Of a DNA stretch of 64,000 nucleotides, positions 26,222 to 64,000 are shown piece by piece. Position numbers and translations under genes: made by a program. The stretch comes from Eleginops maclovinus (taxonomy: Eukaryota > Chordata > Actinopteri > Perciformes > Eleginopidae). The number at the start of each line of letters is the position of its first letter. Position 1 is the first letter of the stretch. Under the pieces are notes generated by a model, which had not been told where the DNA came from, did not search any database, and was given only the letters and a program-made list of their open reading frames with translations. The stretch is taken from positions 22,601,637-22,665,636 of the forward strand of contig NC_086352.1 of NCBI RefSeq assembly GCF_036324505.1, written 5' to 3'.

Positions 26222-28393
26222 AGAGCAGCTAAATGTCATAATTTTAACTTTTATCATTAAAAAATATTTATTTTTAATCTGTTGCCTTTTCATTACAAGT
26301 CATGCATGCTCTACCAATTTGGTAAGTAAATTAAAATTAGGCCTACTCCTCAGTAAGTTTATTCATGTAAGCTTATTAATGACACCCTGTCCTTTGAATC
26401 CAAGCTGTTCAACTAAAATGACAACATTTGCAGGGAACAAGGACATGTCTTGTGGTGATGCCATTACTCATAATAGCTTAAATACTGAGAAAATATCTTA
26501 TTTTTTTTAATGATAAAGTACATTTCAATGATTCAAGTTGCCACTACTCATGTTGGTGTCTTGCAAAAACACTTAAAGGTGAACTTTTTTGTTGTTGATT
26601 AGCCAAGGTAGATATTGTAGCATTAAACTCAAAGCTGAGCATCAGTTGCTCAAGTGTTCTCGCTTGTCAACTATTTATTTGAAACAAACCTGTCACACTC
26701 AAAACTCTCCAAATGTTTTTATAAATGTAGAAATTAAATGTTTTGAGGTCATTTTAGTAACCTACCCGTGGACAACATAACACATTTTCGGTTAAATGTT
26801 ACAACTGGTCTAAGGGTGGCGCCAGAGTAAAGACAATCATTAGAAGCTATCCTGAGGATCATAACAAACTTCGTGGATAGTAGTTTCCATCACATCTTTT
26901 CAGGCGCCCTAATGTAAACGGTATCCTTGTGAAGCTTCATTAATCACAATTTCAATGAATGCACAGAAAAGGGTCATGGTGAATATAACCTGGGGAATAT
27001 TTCAGATGTGCTTTAAGAAGGAACAGAAGAGATAAGCGAGCTTTAGGTGTCGTGTTTTTCTGTAAATCCACCTGCTGCTGCTCCGCCTTTCGCTGGGCTC
27101 GCCTCCATCAGCTGCTGCTGAGTCCACCGCTTCGGTCGCTGAAAGACTTTCACCGCTGTATAATTTTCTCAAACCTTTGGCAGGACATGTAGAGAAACAT
27201 TTTGTTCACCATTTTGACGGATGTTTTTCTGTTCTATCATGATTTCTGGATCATGCGGATACGGGCAGCAGGTAGGAACAACAATGTGATTTATTGCACC
27301 GGATACATACATGAACACTTCCTTGGAACATGTGGATTCAAATGTTGAAATGCTGCGCAATTACAAAACATTTTCCTTCTAATTCTGTAAAATATGAACT
27401 GTTTGTTTGAGAATATTGGCACGTGATAGCAACCATTTACATGATTTATTGTATTCCCAGGATTTCTTTGTTGTGTGTGTTTTTTATTCCACATTTGATG
27501 CTGTGACCTGATACTGTGTCTCCTGGACTTTAAAGATTTGATAAACTAAAGAGTGACTAAATGATCTCTTCTTTGTCAAACAAAGCGGTGAAGTTAGTTT
27601 TGGTTGGATATTCAGATCTAGTTTCAATGTCTCCAAAGATGTTCAATAAGCCTCTTCCAGTGTATAAAATTTAGCCTTGATTTGGACTCATTACTATCAA
27701 ACATATGAGACTTTTTAACAAAAACATTTACATTTTCTTTGGAATATTCACATAAATAGGAGCTAATGAACAAAGTCCAGACTTTCATCTGGATAATCCA
27801 ATTAAGATGAGTGTGTCCTTCTTGTTTATATCTGGTATGGATTTGGATTCACCCATCTGTCCAGTGTACTAAAACAAGGCTGCATTGATATGGAGTCACT
27901 GGATCACATGACATGGAAACTTTGGAAAAAACAAACAAACTGAAATCATTTAGCGAAATCTATTTGTGACACTCAAAAAAGAGGTGCCACATAAGACACA
28001 TTTATTTTAACTTGTTTAGCATCATTTTCACTCATTTGGGTTTGTAAGCATGGAGGTAAAATAATGTTGATTGTGTCATTCCAACAGTAATTTATTAATG
28101 GTCCCTCAGATAACCCTGAGTGAGGCACGATTGTGAGCTAAACGTCCTCTGACAGATTATTCTGAAAACAATTATGAAGATAGTACTGAACAATCCACTT
28201 TAATGTCCTTTTTTGTTTTTTATATTCAACCTAAAACAAACTTCACTGTTTTATAGATGAATCATGCAGCTCAACAATAGTATTTGTGTAACTTTTCAGG
28301 TCTCCGGGCAGCAATCGCTTACCACCAGCCAGATGTGACTCATCTTTGGAAGAACTGACTGATGTGACCTCCGGGAACTCTTTGTCGGTCATC
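26222..28393. other. Spacer and probable ppef1 5' non-coding region
   Basis: No coding exon recognised. A locally GC-rich patch with CTGCTG units at about 27065-27150 could be a ppef1 promoter or first exon. A good acceptor at 28300 (AACTTTTCAG) starts the exon that contains the ppef1 ATG, so at least one 5' UTR exon must lie upstream. The rest is AT-rich with short random frames. Confidence 0.45.
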
Positions 28394-37333
<8,940 letters not shown>

Positions 37334-37405
37334 ACACGGGAATCTGAATGATACACCGGAAGTCCTGCATGGAACAGCAGGAAGGAAAAAGGGGAAGTGG
37401 ACAAG

Positions 37406-37411
37406 AATAAA
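37406..37411 (+). terminator. Candidate ppef1 polyadenylation hexamer AATAAA
   Basis: First canonical hexamer after the ppef1 stop codon, at a short distance. Function inferred from position only. Confidence 0.5.
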
Positions 37412-38476
37412 TTATTTAGTACTTCTGAAGTTAAAATATAGTAAAATAGCTGCCATTTGGTGATGTACCTTACCGTTATTGGTGCATTCTGTCAGTCCTA
37501 GGAGTATTTTAATCAACTCTCAGGGATGGCGTTGTTTAGGATGCTTCCATCCACCATTTTGATTTCAAAGTGAAAAGTATTCAACCATAATTTGAAGAAT
37601 TTCCGTGAGACTTTGTGAATACATTTATCTTTCTCAGAGGATATGTTTCTAAGACTTCCTCTGACATTTATCTTGTACCTCCAGCTGGCAAAAGCTTTCA
37701 GAACAGTGGAATATCTCCACATCAACCAGATGGATCGGCATCAATTTTGGTGCATTGATCGTTTTAAATCAGAATCAAAGTCCCTTTATTCGTCCCATAG
37801 AGGGGAAATTTAAATTTGCTACTGCAGCAACAGAGCCAAAGACAGCTTTACAAAAGAAAATATGCATTTAAAAGAAAAAATCAAGATAAAGAAAAACACA
37901 CAATTTACAAAATACACATCCTGAAGGAGATATAGCAGCCAGGTAATATTACACAGTTATTGATAATGGCATATTTATGTTTATATATTGCACATACATT
38001 GGTATTGCACAACTATTTGCACAACAATGGTTCTTAATAACTAATGGTGATTTATTCTATTTGAATCTTGTGCCACCGGCTGACATTTTTATTGTTTTGA
38101 CATGAAATGACCGGAGAAACTTTGGATTGATTGATATTTTACAGTATTTAGAATGAATATGTTATTTTGATCTTCATTTATATAGCAATTTTATCCAATG
38201 AGGATTTACAATTTGCTTTTCAGGTATAGTGTAATTTAGCACACCTCTAAGCCTTTGCTCACTTGTGAGAAACAGGTGTACAGCAGGAGTTCCAGTGTGC
38301 TGCCACGCACTGTAGTTTTACATGTATTGATGCCTGACAGTTTCAACAGTATAAACAATAGAGACACTCTGCCGCTATAGATAGGGTGTCAGGAAGTCCA
38401 TGATCAGTTGTTAACCAAGAGAGAATAAAACGTTTTTTTTATACTAATATTTGTACCATGTGTATGTATTTGGACT

Positions 38477-38622
<146 letters not shown>

Positions 38623-39095
38623 TCTTTACATCCTGCCCACTGTAATTACCACACAGTGAGAGCTGTAAAACATTCCTAGGTATCCTGTAAAAGAAAATGA
38701 TGGGTTCAGATTTTACAGGACACACATAAACACACTTTAGGCACATGTACACACTTCTTACTTTCAAGAGGCCAGAGGTGTTTTTACTGATTGTTTTACT
38801 GCCAGACTTCTTGGATATTTCTGTCTATTTTTGACAAATTCAAGCATAATGTGACTTCATGAGAAGTGAAAGCAGGATCAAACAGCATCTCCCCTGTAAC
38901 CTCCCTATCCATCTGTCAGAGTGTTTTGGGTATGCATTATCTTACCCCTCCTTCCTTCCTTACTTGTGCTCCAGTCTGCCCATCCTGTAGTAATCCCAGA
39001 TCCCCTCCCCTCAATCTCCAACCTCTCATAACATACTTCCCACTTCCGCCCTCCAAGTACTTCTCTTTAGCCTCACATCCCACCTGTGAGTTCAG

Positions 39096-45270
<6,175 letters not shown>

Positions 45271-47242
45271 GATGGAGGCCCCACAGAGAGGCCAAACGGA
45301 CATCCTGCTGGAGTCTGTTTCTTCTCGATCTTTATGTCTTTCAATGTGCAGACACACATAAATAAGTATCAGTACTATTTTTAATGACCGTGTACGTCAT
45401 CCTCTAACTATGCTCTTCACAGCCCAAAAAACCTTGGAAGAATTCCCAGTGAATAGATAAATAATAAACATACGAGTGGTTTTTCTTTTATTATTGGAAT
45501 GAATTCAAATATATTAACCATAATCCCACTTTTTTTTGTGTCTTCAACATAAGAAGAAATACCTCACCCCCAAAGTTGCTGATGCTGTGCCTTTCAAACT
45601 TCACAACCTATCATTGCAGAAGTTTAACTAACAAACAGATTTGCCAATGGAAATTCAAATTGAAACAATACATCTTACTGATTTCCAACACTAGCGTTTT
45701 CTACCGAATGTCATCCAGCCGTGAGTTTTATTTTCCAAAAGATATCCTCTTACTGCTGACAGTGATTGATGTTTGCTCACGGCGGGACTTACTAAAAAAA
45801 CTAATATTTTCATAGGTGGCCGACCAGCTAAAAAAAATCTAGATTTATGCTTGTGATTATTTTAAAATGTAGCATAAACTTGATAATTCTCTGTATATTC
45901 ATCCATATTAGTAATCCATTTCACAACTCACATCATAGTATTAAATGTATTTCAGCCACAGTAAATAGATAAGTGAAGCCCATATTTAGTTAGTCAAATG
46001 ATTTTATTATTGCATGAACATAAATATATGTTTTAATAAAGGAAATGAGTAGACACTGCATTGTTAAAATAATAAAACAGGTCAAATGAGATCTGTTAAC
46101 ATAGTAAAATGTAATGTTGTATATATTTTTTCTAATATATTAGTTGTATTTGTTATTGTTTTAAATTCATTTTAATATTTCAGCATTATGACAGCATCCA
46201 AATATGTCATGTTAGCAACTTTTTGTCTTTTCCCCGCTTTTCACACTTACAGAGACCTTATTCAACATACTACAGAACTTTCTTGTTCTTTACCAAAATC
46301 TGACTGTACTTTTATGTCACTATGTACAAAGCATGTAATATACTGTATTTAAACATTGTATACATAAAGAACACTAATATGTTCCTCTGCTAAGGCAGAC
46401 TTTTACCCTACATACTTAAAATAAATGTACTTTCACTGTACATAAATGAACACACCCTGAAAATGTAAAGCTACATGTTTCTTGCCATGTAGTGACAAAA
46501 CCCTGGTGTGTCATCCATCTGCAGAGAGACAGATTAGTCATCATTCATTGTACAAAACACACACAACACATCCGCAAAAGATTCAAAACAATTCACGAGA
46601 CTAAAAACATTGCCGGCATTCAAGGAAAACTATCATTCTTGTTCCCATACGGCTTAATATTGATACCAAAATACCACACCATCTAAGTTTTATTATCATC
46701 AACACTAATGTATAACGAGCCTGCATGCTATCAGGAGGTACAACTTATGTTAAATCATATGCACAAATTATTCATTTGAGGGGGAAGGTAATCAAGGTTC
46801 AAAAATGTTTTATGATTGATCAATTATTTTAGTATTTTATAGGATATTAAGGATCATTAACTACAGGAAGTGATCAAGCTATTTCCTCTTATGAATATCC
46901 AGACAACAGTTTATATAATATTCTCACACACAACACCTACAGCACATAAATGTGCTAATATCTTTGCAATTCAATTTACATAAAATGCATGATTGAAAGT
47001 CCAGCAAACAGACACTCAAGCAGCATGTTAAGAAATAAATAAATTAACAGACCAGTCTCGAAAAAAGGAAAAATATACTCCTATATAGTGGTTTGAAATC
47101 AGCTGCCAAGGCGAGTGAATTGAGGAGTAAATACTCACAAGCACCACAGGAATCGATACACTGATAACGATAAGCTTTGCTGCCTTAGGCCAGATGATTT
47201 TCTACTATGAAGCATGTCTCTCCAGGTGTTCAGTCTGCATGT
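45271..47242. other. Tail-to-tail spacer of the Sushi/EGF gene and phka2
   Basis: Holds both 3' UTRs. Plus-strand AATAAA at 45463-45468 is a good site for the Sushi/EGF gene. Minus-strand hexamers (TTTATT on the plus strand) at 46688-46693 and 46003-46008 could serve phka2. The sequence is AT-rich and no coding exon was recognised. Confidence 0.5.
45463..45468 (+). terminator. Candidate polyadenylation hexamer for the Sushi/EGF gene
   Basis: AATAAA about 190 nt after the stop codon, followed by a GT-rich stretch. Assignment by position only. Confidence 0.5.
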
Positions 47243-59607
<12,365 letters not shown>

Positions 59608-60171
59608 CCTCAACAATCACTGCGCACAAAACACAAGTTATGTTTGACCAAGTATATAGCACTTAAACTCTGGTTATCATCTTCAGGAAAATGCAACAAA
59701 TAAACGTATATTAATCCCTGACGTAATTTACCTGGCAGTGGTGCATCAACCAGTCCTGCAGTGCGGGGTGGATCTGAAAGGCTGACCGCTCCGCAGACCT
59801 GCTGCTCGGCTAAAGCTTGCTAGCTGAGCAGCATCAAGCTGTCTTTGACACAAACATGTGACGTGACACTCACCAGCCTGATTTCACACACACAGCCCGG
59901 TGTCCCAGTCAAACTGCTTGAAGTGTGTCGTCAGGCCTTACAGGTGGGAGGCTTCACAGAAAGAGAAAGCGTGTACAACATGTAAGTGAGCATTGTACAT
60001 CCATCCTAAGAAAAATACATTATCTACTTGTTGTTTGAGTGAGTGCCGACAGGGGGCGCCCCATGACATCATTTTCATCCCTTCGAAGGTTTAAGGGCAC
60101 AACCACAAGCAAATGTAAACAGGAGAAACTTTCCCATAAAGCTTATTTGCTCTGCACTTTTACAGAAAGAG

Positions 60172-60173
<2 letters not shown>

Positions 60174-60266
<93 letters not shown>
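60174..60266 (+). repeat. (CA)n microsatellite
   Basis: About 46 CA units in the phka2/ap1s2 spacer. Confidence 0.97.
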
Positions 60267-60270
<4 letters not shown>

Positions 60271-61210
60271 AAACTGTATACTTTTATAAAATGTGTTGGT
60301 ATAAGTTTTGGCATTTTTGCAAATATGTATTTGTATATGGGTTTTTTTCAGTTCAAATAAGAGCACAAAATGAATAACTAGCGTTTCACTTTCTGGCAAA
60401 TGTAAGTATACTTAAAGCAGCAAGATCTAAACTGCTAAATGTATGTAACCTATTCCAGTACTTTACCATAAATATATACAGTATATATCCTACCCTCTAG
60501 CAACACTGAATGCCCCACTCCTTGCCTTTCACTGAACCTTGTGACTTTGTTTTTAATTGTTCTTGTATACTTCTTAATAGTTATATCGTTTGTTTTATTA
60601 CCTCTTATATTATATGTTTATTCTCATTACTCTAATTATATGTACATTTTGTGTCTTTTTGATGATGGGGTCAACATTTTGTTTAATATACATTTTATAC
60701 TGCCAGGTAGCTTGTGAATGTTGCTCCTAGTGACTAATTAAGTTTACCTTGTCCTGTGTGATCAGTTAATACACAGATTAACTGGTAAATTGTCTTTTTG
60801 AGACCCCTTCGAAAACACCATGGTTCATCCCAAGGGGTAATGCTCATAAGGAATATCCAATTCATAAAATAAATGTACCTCTCAAGTGCAATGGGCAAGA
60901 AGTAAGGATTCCAGGTAACAGATAGGGTTAAGGTAGCTTACTCAAGAAAAGTAGCCTACCTGTGTTGTTCCGCAGTAGGCCTACTTCAGTTAATGTATTA
61001 CATTATCTTATTTTCACACTTGGTTTTAGCTGTATCCCTATGTGTATGAATGTGTCATTTGGTGGGATATTATGTGTTTGTTTGTTTTTTAATAGTTTTT
61101 AAACAAAAGAGAGAAGTGAAAATTACTAGTGGTAAACTGTCCTAACATGAAGCCATAGCTGCTGTATGCAATGTAACGAGTAACGGTACTGGAATAACGG
61201 AATCTTTAAA

Positions 61211-61248
61211 CCAATCAAATCCCACAGCTGTGGTTTTTCTGACCAATC
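61211..61248 (+). promoter_or_regulatory. Twin CCAAT boxes, probable ap1s2 promoter
   Basis: Two CCAATC motifs (61211-61216 and 61243-61248), 32 bp apart, in a locally GC-richer patch 175-210 bp before the presumed first-exon donor at 61422. The spacing of about three helical turns is common in NF-Y driven TATA-less promoters. AP1S2 is broadly expressed, which fits. Inferred from motif and position. Confidence 0.45.
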
Positions 61249-61867
61249 ACAGCGCGGCTCCCTTCATCGGTGTCTCACCAGCAACCACCATCCGCTAGCT
61301 AGTTTAGCATCAGTGTGGAGGAGAAGCTAACCTACAGACAGACATATCTGTTCCCTCCTTTTGGTTATGTATTCTGCTTGAATATACTGAAGTTACCAGG
61401 CGTCCAAGTGAGTAACTCAAAGGTAAGGGTCGTGTTTACTTCTCTTGTCTACTTTCGTTAGCTGGGCGTCGCGGGAGGGGGCGCAAATGACACAATATAC
61501 ACACATAACGTGTTGTGGCTGTTAATATGCTGCAATTTAGCAAACATAGCTAACATAAGCTAATGGAAGTTTGTGCAAAAGCCTCCTGGAAGTGAAACTG
61601 AGCAAAGAATCATTTGATCAGACGGCTAGGTCGTGTTATCCTCGAATAGTACATGCATTTCCCGTTTTATTTTTTTGTTCCATTACATGTACTGAATTAA
61701 CTTTCTTAACATGGAAAAAACCCCATAAATGCTACATGGTTGGTGATTGCTTACCCCTCAGTCCTTTTTCCTTTTATATTTGTATGTACCTTCCTTCTCT
61801 CTAAACATTGTTTATATGTGTATCTTTTTTTGCCATTGATAAATGTTAAATGAACTTCCTCTATCAG

Positions 61868-63737
61868 ATGCAGTTCATGCTGTTGTTCAGCCGGCAGGGA
61901 AAGCTGCGGCTACAGAAATGGTATGTACCTCTGTCTGACAAGGAGAGGAAGAAGATCTCCAGAGATCTGGTCCAGACCATACTGGCCAGAAAGCCCAAGA
62001 TGTGCAGCTTCTTGGAATGGAGGGACCTCAAAATCGTGTACAAGAGGTAAGTAAGTTTATAAGAGAAGTGTAAATACAGTATATCATGCAGAAAATATCA
62101 ACTGGAGACATCTATACAAGGCTTGCACCACAAACTTGAATCTCTTTGGTTGTTCTCAGTTTTGTCACTACTCTCATCTGAATGAAACATACTTCTGAGC
62201 AGCTTCATTTGAATCAAATCAATAAAAAAATATTCATTACTGCAAAAAATGCACACAAATTGCTCATCAAGAGATATGACACCTTTGACATTAACGTTCA
62301 TTCCTTACTTTAACTCCAATGAATATTTCCAGAGCTTTAATGTGCATCACAGATGGGAGTAGTTGTCATGGAGATGGTTTAGTTGTGATAATGTGACTAT
62401 AGATCTTCAGAGACATGATCACCGTTCATGATCCTGTTTCATAAAAAGTGAATCTTGGGATTATGTAGTTAAACCTTCACACATTTAAAGTGGTTTAAAT
62501 AAGCTCCACTAAAATGTCCTATGCCAGTATTTTCAGATTTCTGTGATAGGATGGGTAAATGTTCGGTTTGCTGCATTTCTTTTTGTATCTTCAGTGGCTT
62601 GATGGGTAAAACCGATGATTCAATGATTATGTTGTCATGCAACAAGAGTTTTGGCATTTAGATCTCACCTTCTGTTGTGTGTTGAAAGCCAGAAACACCC
62701 CCTCTCTAATAACACCTGCCAAACAGTGAAGGACAATGATCATTATGTAATGTAACATTTGTGTCTGGACATATAACTGAAGAGTATTTTGAAATACTCC
62801 ATGTTTTCAATACAATTAACAAAAAACAAATAAACAAAGACCGACAACAAAATAGCCGTGACCGTGACACAGTGCTGCAGTACAGAAAAAGGGTGTTTTC
62901 TTGCCTCATGATGATAAAAATGGAGCTACCTGTTTATTTGCTACATTTGTTAACATCGGATGCAGTGCAATTTGATATTGTTGCAAACATCCTATCAGTG
63001 TAAAGGCTAAAATGCTCTGTTTTTTCCAGATGTTTGCAAAGTAATTGCAAGTTATCTTTGTTTTATTTGATTGGAATTTTGAATTTGTTATTGTATCCAT
63101 GTCGTCAAGGTACGTGCATCCTAGATTGAAAAGGTGACAGAAAAAAGGCTGTTGTGTGTCTGCAGCTGAGACCCTGCTTTCTTTCTTTTATTTATTTTAA
63201 TATGCAGACCTCGTTCCGACACTGATCAAAGCCTACTGCTACCTACATTGAGAACACTGAGATGTTGCATTTCTGCCAAGAGAGCAAATGCACTGACACT
63301 GGTATACATCACCGACTTGTTCAACTTGTATTTGCTTACGTTCTGTTGTAGATATGCAAGCCTGTATTTCTGCTGTGCCGTGGAGGATCAGGATAATGAG
63401 CTGATCACCCTGGAGATCATCCATCGATACGTGGAGCTGCTGGACAAATATTTTGGCAGTGTAAGTTTTAAATGTCACACATCTAACATGTAGATTGGTG
63501 TGTGGGAAAGAAAACTATAGAAAATGTACTGTAAGAATCCTTTCAGTGTATTCACTAGCTAAAGGATCTCCTCTGATCAGCTACTGTTTGGCCTCACAGG
63601 TTTGTGAGTTGGATATTATCTTCAACTTTGAGAAGGCCTACTTCATTCTGGATGAGTTCCTGCTGGGGGGGGAGGCTCAGGAGACGTCAAAGAAGAACGT
63701 GCTGAAGGCCATTGAGCAGGCTGACCTGCTGCAAGAG
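61868..63737 (+). CDS. ap1s2: AP-1 complex sigma subunit 1B/2 (partial, 3' end outside window)
   Basis: Small sigma subunit of the AP-1 clathrin adaptor that sorts cargo at the trans-Golgi network and endosomes. Exons 61868-62046, 63352-63460 and 63600-63737 give 142 residues; the last exon, about 15 residues in the human protein, should lie right of the window. The ATG follows its acceptor directly (CTATCAG|ATGCAG), so a non-coding first exon must precede it. Sequence blocks [56 protein letters not shown] and [20 protein letters not shown] are almost identical to human AP1S2 and fill the longin-like sigma fold. AP1S1 and AP1S3 begin differently (MMRF / MIHF type), which supports AP1S2. No defects seen. 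Confidence 0.94.
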
Positions 63738-64000
63738 GTACGAACCGTTTTGTACACAGACCATTAAACACACTCACTGGTGTCAGGTGAAAGGTGTTTT
63801 GATCCATAGTATCAGATCATTTGGGGAAATTGCCCATCAACTTTCCAAAGCCCGTAGTAGTGTTCAAATAATTTGATTTGTTCAACAAACTTTCCAAAAC
63901 CCAAATATATATATTAACTTTAATGTCTTTAAATCTTTATTAAAGCAGACATAAGGATACTTCTTTTTTTGTTCACCCTGCGCCCCTACCCACATGACGT
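63738..64000. other. ap1s2 intron running off the window
   Basis: Begins with the donor GTACGA after LLQE. No further exon was seen before the window ends. Confidence 0.7.

Larger units (their letters stand above)
59608..61867. other. Head-to-head phka2/ap1s2 promoter spacer and 5' UTR exons
   Basis: On the minus strand the phka2 ATG exon seems to begin at 59619 (acceptor GTGCGCAG), and a donor-like GGTAAAT at about 59732 suggests a separate 5' UTR exon immediately to the right (59732 to perhaps 59810). On the plus strand a 5' UTR exon of ap1s2 appears to end at 61422 (CAAAG|GTAAGG), spliced to the acceptor at 61867. A CA tract is at 60174-60266. No other coding exon seen. Exact transcription starts are unknown. 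Confidence 0.5.

Overview
The window is vertebrate nuclear DNA, almost certainly from a teleost fish and probably a percomorph. The evidence is GT-AG split genes with compact introns, seven CA/TG dinucleotide tracts of about 65 to 140 bp, fish-type interspersed repeats and Tc1 remnants, and orthologues in the order of the human Xp22 block. It is not bacterial: I saw no operons, CRISPR arrays or prophage. Most open frames longer than 60 codons here are shadows of exons, or of TG, CAG or GA repeats.

Layout, left to right: cdkl5 (+, 2023-16267, first coding exons lie left of the window); rs1 (-, 24485-20476, complete, six exons), tail to tail with cdkl5; an intron-containing, C-terminally short histone H2B-like gene (+, 25717-26221), head to head with rs1; ppef1 (+, 28394-37333, complete, 18 coding exons, with a decayed Tc1 transposase in one intron); a secreted Sushi/mucin-linker/EGF protein that I cannot name (+, 39096-45270, ten coding exons, all introns in phase 1); phka2 (-, 59607-47243, complete, 31 coding exons, 1233 codons), tail to tail with the Sushi/EGF gene; ap1s2 (+, 61868 onwards, last 15 or so codons lie beyond the right edge), head to head with phka2.

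These are independent housekeeping, neuronal and retinal genes rather than one pathway. CDKL5 is a neuronal Ser/Thr kinase. Retinoschisin is secreted by photoreceptors. PPEF1 is a Ca2+/calmodulin-linked phosphatase of the rdgC family. PHKA2 is the regulatory alpha subunit of phosphorylase kinase. AP1S2 is the sigma subunit of the AP-1 clathrin adaptor. The two least conventional loci are the H2B-like gene and the Sushi/EGF gene. They sit between conserved neighbours, and I know of no protein-coding gene at either position in the human Xp22 block.

Exon borders were read by eye from splice dinucleotides, phase continuity and similarity to remembered vertebrate proteins. The phases close exactly for every gene that is complete in the window. 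UTR limits, promoters and transcription start sites are much less certain.
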